From the NCBI GenBank assembly GCA_963205015.1, contig CAUJKI010000540.1, positions 1-36,334 of the forward strand: a stretch of 36,334 nt of DNA, written 5' to 3'. Position 1 is the stretch's first letter, and each line of letters opens with the position of its first letter. The position numbers were made by a program, and so were the translations under genes. The DNA comes from Pseudomonadota bacterium. GTDB taxonomy: Bacteria; Pseudomonadota; Alphaproteobacteria; Rhizobiales; Hyphomicrobiaceae. The notes beneath the pieces were generated by a model. That model saw nothing but the letters and a program-made list of their open reading frames with translations, searched no databases and had not been told where the DNA came from. This document shows positions 23,130 to 32,657 of the stretch, piece after piece.

Positions 23130-23161
23130 GCCCCGTCCCTGCATGTCGCGCAGGGCGGGGC
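23130..23161 (+). terminator. Terminator hairpin after the DUF2147 gene
   Basis: GCCCCG(T)CCCTGC at 23130-23142 pairs with GCAGGGCGGGGC at 23150-23161, with a single bulged T. It is followed by GCAATCGTGTTT, a poor T-run, so termination efficiency is uncertain. Confidence 0.55.
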
Positions 23162-23395
23162 GCAATCGTGTTTGAGTGCCACGGCTGCGCTTGCTTATTG
23201 CATGAATCAATCTCTCAGGCGACGCACGGGTCATGCCGCGCTACAACCTGCGGCCGTACAGTTACCCGAGCTTCAATGACCACTTTCGCGTGACCGCATC
23301 CCGCATCCGCGCGTGCGCTCTTCCATCACGGGCAATCCCGTTCTACTCCATCGGTGGAACGCGGCGGTCCACGATGCCCTATGGAGCGGATACCC

Positions 23396-24790
23396 ATGGT
23401 GAGCCCGAGCGATGCCCTGGCCGATATCTGGCGGACAATCGGCGGCGAGAGCGCCGCGCTCGCGCGTGTGAGCCTGACCGGCGCGGAGCCCGCTCTGCCT
23501 TCCTCCTTCAGGACCGGAACGATCGCCCAGGCGACGATCGCGGCTTCGGCGTTGGCAGCGAGCGAGGTCGATCGTGTGCGCAATGGCCGCGCTCAGAAGG
23601 TGTCGGTCGATATGCGCCACGCCGCCGCCGAGTTCGTCGCCGAGCGGCTGTACACGATCGACGGAAAGCCGCCGCCTCCGGCATGGGATAAGATTGCCGG
23701 AACCTACCAGACGGGCGACGGACGCTGGGTGCGCCTGCATACGAACTTCCCGCACCATCGCGACGGCATTCTCGACATGCTGCGCATTCCCTACGATCGC
23801 GATCAGGTCGCCGCGGCGCTCAAAGGCTGGACCGGCCAGGACTACGAGGACGAGGTCGCACGGCGCGGTCTCGTCGGCACCATGATGCGCAGCCCCGCCG
23901 AGTGGGCGGCGCATCCTCAGGGCCAGGCGATTGCGGGCCTTCCCCTCATGGAGATCGTGAAGATTGCGGATGCGCCACCGCAGGCCGTGCCGCCGGGGGC
24001 GCGGCCCCTTTCGGGTATCCGCGTGCTCGATCTGACGCGCGTGCTTGCGGGGCCGGTGTGCGGCCGTACGCTCGCAGCGCACGGTGCGGACGTCTTGCGC
24101 GTGACAGGGCCGCATTTGCCCGACATTCCCGGTCTCGATGTCGATACGGGCCGCGGCAAACTCTCGGCGCACATCGATCTCAGGAGTGGGGAAGGCAAGG
24201 TCGCGCTTTCGGCGCTGATCGAGACGGCCGACATCTTCGTGCAAGGTTACCGGCCGGGCGGCATCACTGAGCGAGGCTTCTCTCCCGAGCACGTCGCGAG
24301 GCTGCGTCCCGGCATCGTCTACGTTTCACTTTGCGCCTGGGGCCATGTGGGGCCGTGGGCGCAGCGGCGCGGCTTCGACTCGCTCGTGCAGACGGCGACC
24401 GGCATCAATCGCGCCGAGGCCGAGGTCGCGGGCGTCGATCGGCCGGTCGAGCTTCCCTGCCAGGCACTCGATCACGGCGCCGGATACCTCATGGCGGCCG
24501 GCGCTATGGTGGCGCTCAAGAGACGGGCGGAGATGGGCGGCTCGTGGCTCGTGCGCGTGTCACTTGCGCAGGTCGGGCACTGGCTGTCAGGCCTTGGCCG
24601 AACGCCCGACGGGCACAAGGCGGCGAAGATCAATCGCGCCGCCGTGCAGGACCTGTTGGTGGACCTGCCGAGTGCATTCGGCGCCATGTCGGCGCTGAGC
24701 CACGCCGGTCGGCTCTCCGAGACGCCGCCGTACTGGGATCGCCCGTCCGTCGCGCTCGGCACGCATGCGGCGGCATGGCCGCTGGCCTGA
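23396..24790 (+). CDS. Family III CoA-transferase (CaiB/BaiF-like)
   Basis: 464 aa. The second half contains the class III CoA-transferase blocks: LSGIRVLDLTRVLAGPVCGRTLAAHGADVLRV (about 205-236), TGRGKLSAHIDLRSGEGK, FVQGYRPGGITERGFSPEHVARLRPGIVYVSLCAWGHVGPWAQRRGFDSLVQTATGI. The first half (1-200) is a longer, less typical region found in the 450-480-aa branch of this family. The enzyme would transfer CoA between carboxylic acids; substrates unknown. ATG at 23396 follows GGAGCGG by 9 bp and is preferred to ATG 23381. It is followed 79 bp later by a 3-hydroxybutyrate dehydrogenase-like gene, which may share its promoter. Confidence 0.9.
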   Translation: MVSPSDALADIWRTIGGESAALARVSLTGAEPALPSSFRTGTIAQATIAASALAASEVDRVRNGRAQKVSVDMRHAAAEFVAERLYTIDGKPPPPAWDKIAGTYQTGDGRWVRLHTNFPHHRDGILDMLRIPYDRDQVAAALKGWTGQDYEDEVARRGLVGTMMRSPAEWAAHPQGQAIAGLPLMEIVKIADAPPQAVPPGARPLSGIRVLDLTRVLAGPVCGRTLAAHGADVLRVTGPHLPDIPGLDVDTGRGKLSAHIDLRSGEGKVALSALIETADIFVQGYRPGGITERGFSPEHVARLRPGIVYVSLCAWGHVGPWAQRRGFDSLVQTATGINRAEAEVAGVDRPVELPCQALDHGAGYLMAAGAMVALKRRAEMGGSWLVRVSLAQVGHWLSGLGRTPDGHKAAKINRAAVQDLLVDLPSAFGAMSALSHAGRLSETPPYWDRPSVALGTHAAAWPLA

Positions 24791-24869
24791 GGGAACCTAT
24801 TGCGCTTGAGTGAGCTTCGCGGGACAAGGGCGGCAAGTTCGGTCTGCTGAAAGAATGGAGCACAAGATC

Positions 24870-25649
24870 ATGAGCTTGAAAGGCCGGAATGCAATCGTTA
24901 CGGGCTCGACGTCCGGAATTGGTCTCGCCATGGCGACGGCGCTGGCGAAGGCGGGTGCGAACGTCATGATCAACGGTCTCGGCAGCGAAGCGGAGATCGC
25001 CGAGGCGACGAAGGAAGTGGCGGCGGCGGGCACGCGTGTCCTCTATGATCCCGCCAACATGCTCCGCCACAATCAGATTGCCGAGATGATCGAGCGCTGC
25101 GAGAGGGATCTCGGCTCGGTCGACATCCTCGTCAACAATGCCGGCATCCAGCACGTGGCGCCAGTCGAGGAATTCCCGATCGAGAAGTGGGACGCGATCA
25201 TTGCGATCAACCTCACCTCGGCCTTTCACACGACGCGCGCCGCCGTGCCCGGCATGAAGAAGCGCAACTGGGGGCGCATCATCAATCTCGCTTCAGCGCA
25301 CTCCCTCGTTGCCTCTCCATTCAAGTCGGCCTACGTCTCGGCGAAGCACGGCCTCGCCGGATTCACGAAGACCGTCGCGCTGGAGCTGGCGCAGACGGGC
25401 ATCACGGCCAATGCGATATCGCCGGGTTTCGTGAAGACGCCGCTCGTTGCCAAGCAGATCCCCGACCTCGCGAAAAGCAAGGGCATCACGGAAGCCCAGG
25501 CGCAGAAGGAGATCCTCGAAGCGCAGCCGACCGGTCGCTTTGTCGAGGCCGAGGAGATCGGTGCGCTGGCGGTGTTTCTCGCCAGCGACGCTGCGTCCTC
25601 CATCACCGGCGCCAACTTCTCGATCGACGGTGGCTGGACGGCGCGTTGA
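24870..25649 (+). CDS. bdhA: 3-hydroxybutyrate dehydrogenase (SDR family)
   Basis: 259 aa. Classical SDR: TGSTSGIG (11-18, NAD-binding), NNAGIQHVAPVEEFPIEKWD (89-108), catalytic S142, Y155 and K159 (SAYVSAKHG), and ISPGFVKTPLV. The stretch NNAGIQHV and the insertion after FVKTPLVAKQI, rich in Lys and Gln and ending QPTGRFVEAEEIG, are characteristic of D-beta-hydroxybutyrate dehydrogenases, which interconvert 3-hydroxybutyrate and acetoacetate in PHB turnover. ATG 24870 has GGAG 9 bp upstream. A palindromic repeat lies between its stop and convergent argJ. Confidence 0.88.
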   Translation: MSLKGRNAIVTGSTSGIGLAMATALAKAGANVMINGLGSEAEIAEATKEVAAAGTRVLYDPANMLRHNQIAEMIERCERDLGSVDILVNNAGIQHVAPVEEFPIEKWDAIIAINLTSAFHTTRAAVPGMKKRNWGRIINLASAHSLVASPFKSAYVSAKHGLAGFTKTVALELAQTGITANAISPGFVKTPLVAKQIPDLAKSKGITEAQAQKEILEAQPTGRFVEAEEIGALAVFLASDAASSITGANFSIDGGWTAR

Positions 25650-25677
25650 TCGAGTGCCGCGGGCTGCTCCGCCTTTC

Positions 25678-25705
25678 CCCTTCTCCCCGCTAGCGGGGAG
25701 AGGGG
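25678..25705. repeat. Third copy of the GC-rich palindromic repeat
   Basis: The core is a perfect 18-bp palindrome CTCCCCGCTAGCGGGGAG (25683-25700), extending to 28 bp with one G-U pair. It is the same family as the elements at 9380-9495 (TTCTCCCCGC...GCGGGGAGAGGGGATG). It lies between the convergent stops of bdhA and argJ, where it could serve as a bidirectional terminator. Confidence 0.78.
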
Positions 25706-25730
25706 ATGATCAAGCCACTTCGCTCCCGCC

Positions 25731-26981
25731 TCAGCTCCGATAATCCGCGTTGACTGAGATGTAGCCGTGCGTGAGATCGCACGTCCAGATCGTGGCCTTG
25801 CCGGCACCGATGCCGAGATCGACCTTGATGGTGATCTCGAGGTTTTTCATGTACGCGGCGACTGTCTCCTCGACATAGGTGGGTGAGCGCTCGCCGTCCT
25901 TCGCCACCTGATGCGGCCCGAACCAGATCGCGAGCCGGTCGCGGTCGGCAGCTTCGCCAGCTTTACCGACAGCCATGACGACGCGGCCCCAGTTCGGGTC
26001 CTCGCCGGCAATCGCGGTCTTCACGAGCGGCGAGTTGGCGATCGCAAGGCCGATTGTCCGTGCCGCGCGGTCGTTCTCTGCGCCCTCAACGTCGATGGTC
26101 ACGAACTTCGAGAGCCCCTCGCCGTCCTTGGCCACCATGATCGCTAGCTCGCGCATGAGGTCGTGCGCCTTGGCGGTGAAGTCGGCGAGAACCGGATCGT
26201 CGGCGCTGGCAACGGCTTTCTGCCCGCGCGCGGCCGCCTTGCCCGTCGCGAACATCAGCATCGTGTCGCTGGTGGACGTATCACCATCGACGGTCATGCA
26301 GTTGAAGCTCTTTTGCGCGCCGGCCGCGAGCAGGCTCTGGAGCGCCGGCGCCGCGATGGCCGCATCCGTGAAGATGAAGCACAGCATGGTCGCCATGTCG
26401 GGCGCGATCATGCCGGCACCCTTGCAAAAGCCGTTGATCGAAACCTGGACGCCGCCGATCGTCGCGGTGCGCGTCACAAGTTTGGGGAATGTGTCCGTGG
26501 TCATGATCGCCCGCGCGGTATCGGCCCAGGCATCGGGCTTCGCGGACTTGGCGAGCCCATCGAGCAGGTGTGCGAACCTGCCCGCCTCCAGCGGCTCGCC
26601 GATGACACCCGTCGAGGCGAGATAGACATCGCTCCGCGCACAGCCGACGGCCTTCATGGCGAACTCGGCCGTCAGCTCGACGGCTTCGCGGCCCTTCTTG
26701 CCGGTGAAGGCATTGGAGTTTCCGGAGTTCACGACGAGCGCCCTCGCGCGGCCGGACTTCAGGCTCTCGCGGCACCACAGCACAGGCGCCGAGCAGGTCT
26801 TGGACTGGGTCAGGACGCCCGCGGCGACCGTCCCCTCGTCCATGACAGCGATCATGAGGTCCTTTCGGTTGCGGTACTTGATGCCGGCCTCGCACGCCGC
26901 AAAGCGCACGCCGTCGATGACGGGGACCTCGGGGAGGGCCTTGGGGGCGAACGGGGACACGGCGGCATCAGCTTTGGCCAT
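25731..26981 (-). CDS. argJ: Glutamate N-acetyltransferase / amino-acid acetyltransferase
   Basis: 416 aa. Arginine biosynthesis: transfers acetyl from N-acetylornithine to glutamate. ArgJ is an Ntn-type self-cleaving protein; the cleavage site is visible as APDMATML with nucleophile T198, splitting it into alpha and beta chains. Other blocks are [14 protein letters not shown] (about 84-97), [23 protein letters not shown] and [12 protein letters not shown] at 26981 has GGAG 7 bp upstream. It is divergent from the ZnuB-like gene and convergent with bdhA. argE, also in this window, hydrolyses the same acetylornithine; see findings. Confidence 0.96.
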   Translation of the reverse strand: MAKADAAVSPFAPKALPEVPVIDGVRFAACEAGIKYRNRKDLMIAVMDEGTVAAGVLTQSKTCSAPVLWCRESLKSGRARALVVNSGNSNAFTGKKGREAVELTAEFAMKAVGCARSDVYLASTGVIGEPLEAGRFAHLLDGLAKSAKPDAWADTARAIMTTDTFPKLVTRTATIGGVQVSINGFCKGAGMIAPDMATMLCFIFTDAAIAAPALQSLLAAGAQKSFNCMTVDGDTSTSDTMLMFATGKAAARGQKAVASADDPVLADFTAKAHDLMRELAIMVAKDGEGLSKFVTIDVEGAENDRAARTIGLAIANSPLVKTAIAGEDPNWGRVVMAVGKAGEAADRDRLAIWFGPHQVAKDGERSPTYVEETVAAYMKNLEITIKVDLGIGAGKATIWTCDLTHGYISVNADYRS

Positions 26982-27094
26982 GGAGCGGCTCCGGCAGCGA
27001 AAAAGTTCGGGGAAGGAACGCAATACTGCCTGCGATGCCGACGGCGCAAGGTGAACGTGGTCCGCGTGTTCGGCGCCCCGCGCGGGACGCGGAT

Positions 27095-27107
27095 GCAACA
27101 TTGTTGC
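27095..27107. promoter_or_regulatory. Palindrome in the argJ-znuB-like intergenic region
   Basis: GCAACATTGTTGC, a 13-bp inverted repeat around a central T, lies 45 bp before the ZnuB-like start. A metal-responsive (Zur-like) operator is possible by position, but the sequence is not a good match to known alphaproteobacterial Zur boxes. Confidence 0.35.
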
Positions 27108-27152
27108 CTTCACCCTTTACAGGGAGCCCGGCGCGGCCCAAAAGTCTCGGCC

Positions 27153-27950
27153 ATGATCGAGCCCTTCCTGCTTCGCGCGCTCATTGCCGGCCTCGGCATT
27201 GCCATCGTGGCGGCGCCGCTCGGCTGCCTCGTGGTGTGGCGGCGCATGTCCTATTTCGGCTCGACGGTGGCCCATGCGGGCCTGCTCGGGGTTGCCTTCG
27301 GCATTGCCTTCGACATCGACCTGACGCTCGGCGTGATCGTGGTTTCGCTCGCCGTCGGCGCCCTGCTGGTCGTGCTGGAGCGCCAACCGCTGCTGCCTGT
27401 GGACAGTCTGCTCGGGATCCTCTCGCATGCGGCGCTGGCGCTCGGGTTGATTGCGGCAGCGCGCCTCTCCGGCCAGCGCCTCGATCTCATGGGCTACCTC
27501 TTCGGCGACATCCTGGCCGTCACCGAGGGCGATCTTCTTTGGGTGTTCGTCGGCGGGGCCCTGGTTCTGGTGGCGATCGCACTCTTCTGGAAGACGCTGG
27601 TGGCGGTCGCGGTCCACAAGGAGCTGGCGGCTGCCGAGGGGCATAATACTGCCCGCGCGGAAGCGGCGCTGATCATGTTGCTGGCGTTTATCATTGCCGT
27701 CGCCATGAAGGTCGTCGGCGTACTGCTGATCGTCGCCTTCCTGATCATGCCCGCGGCGGCGGCGCGGCCCTTCTCGGGGACGCCGGAGGTGATGGTGATG
27801 GGTGCCGCGGGCCTCGGCATCGCCGGCACGGCCGGAGGGCTCGCCCTCTCGGTGGCCTGGGATGTGCCCGCCGGACCGGCCATCGTCGTGATACTGTCGG
27901 CTTTTTGCCTCGCCTCGCTCGCCGCGGCATTCTCGCTGCAGCGGCGGTAG
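27153..27950 (+). CDS. ZnuB-like metal ABC transporter permease
   Basis: 265 aa, hydrophobic throughout, with about eight membrane helices; no periplasmic domain. It matches the ABC-3 family: [31 protein letters not shown] (about 24-54) is the typical start of ZnuB, and [21 protein letters not shown] lies near residue 200. It would form the membrane channel for Zn2+ or Mn2+ uptake. The partner ATPase (ZnuC) and binding protein (ZnuA) are not next to it in this window. ispG starts 11 bp after its stop. Confidence 0.88.
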   Translation: MIEPFLLRALIAGLGIAIVAAPLGCLVVWRRMSYFGSTVAHAGLLGVAFGIAFDIDLTLGVIVVSLAVGALLVVLERQPLLPVDSLLGILSHAALALGLIAAARLSGQRLDLMGYLFGDILAVTEGDLLWVFVGGALVLVAIALFWKTLVAVAVHKELAAAEGHNTARAEAALIMLLAFIIAVAMKVVGVLLIVAFLIMPAAAARPFSGTPEVMVMGAAGLGIAGTAGGLALSVAWDVPAGPAIVVILSAFCLASLAAAFSLQRR

Positions 27951-27961
27951 TTGGCTGTGAC

Positions 27962-29245
27962 ATGAAGGTGTGGCAAGCAGAGGCGCCGGAACCGCGAACA
28001 GGCCGAAACATGCTGACGAGCCCAGCTGAACGCCGCCAGACCCATGCCGTGAATGTCGGCGGGGTGATCGTCGGCGGCGGTGCACCGGTCGTCGTTCAGT
28101 CGATGACCAATACGGACACCGCCGATGCCGAGGGGACGGCGCGGCAGGTCGCGGCCCTCGCGCGGGCCGGCTCCGAGATCGTCCGCATCACTGTCGACCG
28201 CGACGAATCCGCAAAGGCCGTCCCGGTGATCCGCGAGAAACTCGCGAAGATGCGCGTCAGCGTGCCGATCGTCGGCGATTTCCATTACAACGGCCACACG
28301 CTGCTTGCCGAGAACCCTGCCTGCGCGGAAGCCCTCGACAAGTATCGAATCAATCCCGGTAATGTCGGCTTCAAGGACAAGAAGGACCGCCAGTTCTCGG
28401 CGATCATCGACCTCGCGCTCCGTCACAACAAGCCCGTGCGGATCGGCGTCAACTGGGGCTCGCTCGACCAGGAGCTGCTCACGCACCTCATGGACGAGAA
28501 CGCCAGGAGCTCCACACCCCGGCCCGCCCGCTCGGTCATGCACGAGGCCATCGTGCAGTCGGCGCTGCTCTCGGCGGAACGTGCGGAAGAGCTCGGCCTC
28601 GGCGGCGATCGCATCGTCATTTCGGCGAAGGTCTCGGCCGTGCAGGATCTGATTGCGGTCTATGGGATGTTGGCCGATCGCTGCCACTATGCGCTGCACC
28701 TGGGGCTTACCGAGGCCGGCATGGGCTCGAAGGGCATTGTCGCGTCCTCGGCTGCCATGGGCATCGTCCTCCAGGCCGGCATCGGCGACACGATCCGCTA
28801 TTCGCTGACACCCGAGCCCGGCGGCGACCGTACGCTCGAGGTTCAAGCCGCGCAGGAACTGCTGCAGACCATGGGCCTCAGAACGTTCATGCCGATCGTG
28901 GCGGCTTGCCCGGGGTGTGGGCGCACGACCTCGACCGTGTTTCAGGAGCTGGCGCGTGATGTACAGGCCATGATCCGCGAGCGCATGCCCGAGTGGCGCG
29001 CGCGTTATCCTGGAGTCGAGGGGCTGAACCTCGCCGTCATGGGCTGTATCGTGAACGGGCCCGGCGAGTCCAAGCATGCCGACATCGGCATCTCGCTTCC
29101 CGGTACGGGCGAGACGCCCTCGGCGCCGATCTTCATCGACGGCAAGAAGGCCATGACGCTGCGCGGACCGAATATCGCCAGCGAGTTCAAGACGATCGTC
29201 GAGGACTACATCGAGAAGCGCTACGGCGCGAAGGCGGCGCAATAG
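27962..29245 (+). CDS. ispG: 4-hydroxy-3-methylbut-2-en-1-yl diphosphate synthase
   Basis: 427 aa from ATG 27962; ATG 28010 (411 aa) is an alternative and neither has a strong ribosome site. IspG reduces MEcPP to HMBPP in the MEP isoprenoid pathway, using a [4Fe-4S] cluster. The N-terminal TIM barrel has [37 protein letters not shown] and INPGNVG. The C-terminal domain supplies the cluster ligands in [13 protein letters not shown] and [10 protein letters not shown]. It lies 11 bp after the ZnuB-like gene and may be partly co-transcribed with it. Confidence 0.97.
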   Translation: MKVWQAEAPEPRTGRNMLTSPAERRQTHAVNVGGVIVGGGAPVVVQSMTNTDTADAEGTARQVAALARAGSEIVRITVDRDESAKAVPVIREKLAKMRVSVPIVGDFHYNGHTLLAENPACAEALDKYRINPGNVGFKDKKDRQFSAIIDLALRHNKPVRIGVNWGSLDQELLTHLMDENARSSTPRPARSVMHEAIVQSALLSAERAEELGLGGDRIVISAKVSAVQDLIAVYGMLADRCHYALHLGLTEAGMGSKGIVASSAAMGIVLQAGIGDTIRYSLTPEPGGDRTLEVQAAQELLQTMGLRTFMPIVAACPGCGRTTSTVFQELARDVQAMIRERMPEWRARYPGVEGLNLAVMGCIVNGPGESKHADIGISLPGTGETPSAPIFIDGKKAMTLRGPNIASEFKTIVEDYIEKRYGAKAAQ

Positions 29246-29379
29246 GCGCCCGGTACGCACAGCAGGCGCATTGCCGGGCCTCGAGGCACGATTTAGCCGA
29301 GACAAAGCGGGGCGCGACCCCATAAGATCAACGAGGCCGCTGACGGCGGCCGCTCGTGCCAATTTACCGAGCTCATCCC

Positions 29380-29772
29380 ATGTACGAACAGGTCACGCGC
29401 TCGATCCGCGTGCGCGTCCGGCCGGAGTACCTCGAAGCGCAGTCTGCCCCTGAAGATGGGCGGTTCTTCTGGGCCTACACGGTCGAGATCGTCAACGAAG
29501 GCAGCGAGACGGTGCAACTCCGCTCGCGCCACTGGCGCATCACCGATGCCAACGGTCACGTGGAGGAAGTGCGCGGCCCGGGCGTCATCGGTCAGACGCC
29601 GGTGCTCGGCCCGGGCGAGTCCTTCGAGTATACGTCGGGCTGTCCGCTCAGGACGTCGTCGGGGATCATGGTCGGCTCCTATCAGATGATCAAGGACAAC
29701 GGCACTCTGATCGACGTCGCCATCCCCGCCTTCTCGCTCGACAGCCCGTTCGCCCGGCGCAGTCTGAACTGA
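29380..29772 (+). CDS. apaG: ApaG domain protein
   Basis: 130 aa, an FN3-like beta sandwich. Family blocks: [85 protein letters not shown]. ApaG is linked to Co2+/Mg2+ resistance and Ap4A levels in enterics, mechanism unsettled. ATG 29380 (MYEQVTRSI) is the conserved start. It is preceded by a 134-bp gap in which I see no clear promoter, and followed by argE 29 bp later. Confidence 0.95.
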   Translation: MYEQVTRSIRVRVRPEYLEAQSAPEDGRFFWAYTVEIVNEGSETVQLRSRHWRITDANGHVEEVRGPGVIGQTPVLGPGESFEYTSGCPLRTSSGIMVGSYQMIKDNGTLIDVAIPAFSLDSPFARRSLN

Positions 29773-29801
29773 CCCCGGCGAACTGATCCCAAGGAGTTTG
29801 A

Positions 29802-30962
29802 ATGTCGTCCCTTCTCTCCGACACCAAGGCTTTGCTTGCGAAGCTGGTGTCGTTCGACACGACGAGTGCGAAGACCAACCTCCCCTGCGCCGAGTTCATC
29901 CGCGATTATCTTGCGGGACACGGCATCCTCGCGACGCTCCTTCCGTCGGACGACGGCATCCACGCCAATCTGTTTGCAAGTATCGGCCCGCAGGGGGACG
30001 GCGGCATTGCTTTCTCGGGACACATGGACGTCGTGCCGGTGGCGGGCCAGCCCTGGGAGACCGATCCCTTCGAGATGGTCGAGCGGGACGGGCACCTCTA
30101 CGGCCGCGGCACGTGCGACATGAAAGGCTATCTTGCGTGTGTTCTGGCGCTGGTGCCGGAGATGAAGAAGCGCGCGTTGAAGCGACCGCTCTACGTCGTG
30201 TTCTCCTATGACGAGGAAGTGGGCTGCACAGGCGTCAAGCCCATGATCGCCGAGTTCGGCAAATCATTGCCGACGCCGGGCATCGTGCTCGTCGGCGAGC
30301 CGACATTGATGACGGTCGTCGATGCCCACAAGGGCGGCTATCGCTTCCGCACGGAGATCACCGGCCAGGCGGCGCACTCATCGAAGCCGCAGCTCGGCGC
30401 TTCCGCGATTTTTGCGGCGGCCGATCTTGCCATGGAGCTGAGGCGTATCGAGGAGCGACTCAAGGCGCGTCAGATCAATCCGCGCTTCGACCCACCCTAT
30501 TCCTCGATTTCGGTCGGCTCGATCTCGGGCGGTGTGGCACACAACATCGTCCCGCCGCACTGCGAGATGAACTGGGGTGTCCGTGCGCTGCCGGGCCTCG
30601 ATGTGTCGGCGCTCGCCAAGGAGTTCGACGACTACGCGCAGAAGCATGTGCTGCCGCCCATGCGCGCGGTGAGCGAGGATTGCGCGATCGTGACAACGCC
30701 GACCGGCGTCTTGCCGGCGTTCTCGTCAGGCGAAAATTCCGCGGCGACATCGCTGGCCCTGAAGCTCGTCGGGCAGAACGAGACGTTCGCCGTCGCCTAC
30801 GGCACCGAGGCGAGCCATTTCCAGGCGGCTGGATGCTCGTCGGTCGTGTGCGGGCCGGGCAGCATCGACCAGGCCCATCAGGCCAATGAATTCGTCGCAA
30901 TCAGTGAGCTCGAACGCTGCCTGACGTATCTGGGTCGCGTGATCGATACCGCGAGCGAGTAG
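29802..30962 (+). CDS. argE: Acetylornithine deacetylase
   Basis: 386 aa, M20 metallopeptidase family. Zn-binding motifs: FSGHMDVVP (about 71-79), RGTCDMKGYLA (about 102-112), SYDEEVGCTG and VGEPT. The dimerisation domain has GQAAHSSKPQLGASAI, and a late HQANEFV supplies the last ligand His. It converts N-acetylornithine to ornithine, or a related N-acyl amino acid. AAGGAG lies 7 bp before ATG 29802. It starts 29 bp after apaG. Confidence 0.93.
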   Translation: MSSLLSDTKALLAKLVSFDTTSAKTNLPCAEFIRDYLAGHGILATLLPSDDGIHANLFASIGPQGDGGIAFSGHMDVVPVAGQPWETDPFEMVERDGHLYGRGTCDMKGYLACVLALVPEMKKRALKRPLYVVFSYDEEVGCTGVKPMIAEFGKSLPTPGIVLVGEPTLMTVVDAHKGGYRFRTEITGQAAHSSKPQLGASAIFAAADLAMELRRIEERLKARQINPRFDPPYSSISVGSISGGVAHNIVPPHCEMNWGVRALPGLDVSALAKEFDDYAQKHVLPPMRAVSEDCAIVTTPTGVLPAFSSGENSAATSLALKLVGQNETFAVAYGTEASHFQAAGCSSVVCGPGSIDQAHQANEFVAISELERCLTYLGRVIDTASE

Positions 30963-30988
30963 CAGGGCCGTATCTCAACGGAGGCCCA

Positions 30989-31243
30989 ATGGTAGCGAAA
31001 ACCAGCGGCTCCGTCCGCAAGCTCATCGAGTTCGATGGCGAAACGTGGCGTGCGCTCGAAGGCCTGTCGCACGACAGTTTGGCGACCCTGCAGGAGCTTG
31101 CCGACGAAGCCTTCCGCGATCTCCTTAAGAAGCATCACCGCCCGGTGACGCTGCGGGAGGCCTTGAAGGCCAGCAAGCGCGCCATTCCTGCGAACGATGC
31201 GGGGCGTGCTGCGCGAAGCCGTCCAAAGCCGCCCCGCTCTTGA
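30989..31243 (+). CDS. Small protein, possible ribbon-helix-helix DNA-binding type
   Basis: 84 aa. RKLIEFDGETWRALEGLSHDSLATLQELADEAFRDLLKK (about 10-48) has the strand-helix-turn-helix pattern of ribbon-helix-helix proteins, but the match is weak. The C-terminus is basic (SKRAIPANDAGRAARSRPKPPRS). CGGAGG lies 5 bp before ATG 30989, 26 bp after argE, so it is probably co-transcribed. Its stop abuts the stop of the convergent SDR gene with no base between (TGA|TCA). Confidence 0.65.
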   Translation: MVAKTSGSVRKLIEFDGETWRALEGLSHDSLATLQELADEAFRDLLKKHHRPVTLREALKASKRAIPANDAGRAARSRPKPPRS

Positions 31244-31993
31244 TCAATACGTCGCTCGCCCGCCCGAGATGTCGAGGACGCTGCCGGTCGTGAACGAGCA
31301 GTCCTCGGACGCGGCGAAGGCCGCGAGCGCCGCGATCTCCCCGACATTTACGAAGCGTGCCCGCGGGATCTTCGAGAGCATGTAGTCGATCTGCTGCTGC
31401 GTCATCTGGTCGAAGATCGCGGTCTTCGCAGCGGCCGGCGTGATGGCGTTCACCGCGATGTCGTATTGCGCCAGCTCCTTGGCGAGGCTCTTGGTCAAGC
31501 CGATGACACCGGCCTTCGAGGCTGAATAGTGGGCCGCATTGGGATTGCCTTCCTTGCCGGCGATCGAGGCGATGTTGATGATACGCCCGTACTTCTGCGC
31601 GATCATGGTCGGGACGACGGCGCGACAGCAATAGAAGGGTCCGTCGAGATTGATGCGAATGACACGCTGCCAATCGGCGATCGGCAGCTCCCAGGTCGGC
31701 GCGTTGCCGCCCGCGATGCCGGCATTGTTGACGAGGATATCGATGCGGCTGAAATCCGTGAGTGTCGCTTTGACGGCACCCTCGATCGATTCCGGATTGG
31801 TCACGTCGACGGCATAGGCCTTGGAAGCCTGTCCGAGTGCTGCGGCCGTCTTGTCGGCAAGGGGTTTGTCCATATCCCAGATCGCCACTTTGGCACCCGA
31901 GGCGATGAAGCGCTCGGCTATCGCACGGCCGATGCCCTGCGCGCCACCCGTGATAACAGCAACCCTATCCTTGAGATCAATCGCATTGGCCAT
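31244..31993 (-). CDS. SDR-family dehydrogenase
   Basis: 249 aa, classical SDR. TGGAQGIG (15-22) and D40 at the end of strand 2 point to NAD rather than NADP. NNAGIAGG (89-96), S143, Y156 and K160 complete the active site. Sequence style is that of sugar or sugar-acid dehydrogenases in catabolic operons. It is the last gene of the minus-strand operon, 31 bp after the OtnC-like gene, and may supply the oxidation step before the kinase; the substrate is inferred only from context. Confidence 0.9.
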   Translation of the reverse strand: MANAIDLKDRVAVITGGAQGIGRAIAERFIASGAKVAIWDMDKPLADKTAAALGQASKAYAVDVTNPESIEGAVKATLTDFSRIDILVNNAGIAGGNAPTWELPIADWQRVIRINLDGPFYCCRAVVPTMIAQKYGRIINIASIAGKEGNPNAAHYSASKAGVIGLTKSLAKELAQYDIAVNAITPAAAKTAIFDQMTQQQIDYMLSKIPRARFVNVGEIAALAAFAASEDCSFTTGSVLDISGGRATY

Positions 31994-32024
31994 GGCGTAT
32001 CCTCGGTTTGATCGTTGACTGAAT

Positions 32025-32657
32025 TCATCGGAAGCGGCGTTCCAGCTCGGCGACCTGCTCGTCCGTCAGGAGGCGCAGGCGTTCCCCGCGCAGCATGAGA
32101 AAGAGCTTGGCCGTTTCCTCGAGCTCCTCGATGGCGTCCTGCGCAGACGAAAGGCTCGTGCCCGAGACGACGGGGCCGTGGTTGGCGAGCAGCACGGCAT
32201 GATGCTTGCCCGCGAGTGCGCCAACCGCGGTGGCGAGTGTCTCGTCGCCCGGTGGATAGTAGGACACGAGCGGCAGGCGGCCGATCCGCATGGCGTAGTA
32301 GGCGGTGATCGGCGGCAGACAGTTATTGTGATCGATATTCTCGAGGCAACTCACGGCGACGGAATGCGTCGAATGTAGATGTACGACGGCGCCGCTTCCG
32401 GGCCGCGCGCTGTACATCGTCGTGTGAAGGAAAGCCTCCTTGGTCGGCCTGTCGCCGTCGACGAGCCGGCCAGCGGTATCGAGCTTCGACAATCGTGCCG
32501 GATCGAGCGTGCCGAGCGACGACCCCGTCGGCGTCATGAGCCAGCCGCCATCGGGAAGCGCGACGGAGATGTTGCCGGTCGAGCCGTGCGTCAGCCCGCG
32601 ATTGAAGAGCGACGCGCCGGCTCTCACGATGTCCTCGCGCAGGCGGCTTTCGCTCAC
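32025..32657 (-). CDS. otnC: Class II aldolase/adducin family protein, OtnC-like 3-oxo-tetronate 4-phosphate decarboxylase
   Basis: 210 aa. Class II aldolase features: GLTHGSTGNIS (22-31), MTPTGSSLG, E74 in TKEAFLHTTMY, Zn ligands H93 and H95 (HLHSTHS) and H160 (ANHGPV). Next to an OtnK-type kinase, the expected role is decarboxylation of 3-oxo-tetronate 4-phosphate to dihydroxyacetone phosphate. It starts with GTG at 32657 and overlaps the kinase stop by 4 bp (GTGA), so translation is coupled. Confidence 0.88.
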   Translation of the reverse strand: MSESRLREDIVRAGASLFNRGLTHGSTGNISVALPDGGWLMTPTGSSLGTLDPARLSKLDTAGRLVDGDRPTKEAFLHTTMYSARPGSGAVVHLHSTHSVAVSCLENIDHNNCLPPITAYYAMRIGRLPLVSYYPPGDETLATAVGALAGKHHAVLLANHGPVVSGTSLSSAQDAIEELEETAKLFLMLRGERLRLLTDEQVAELERRFR

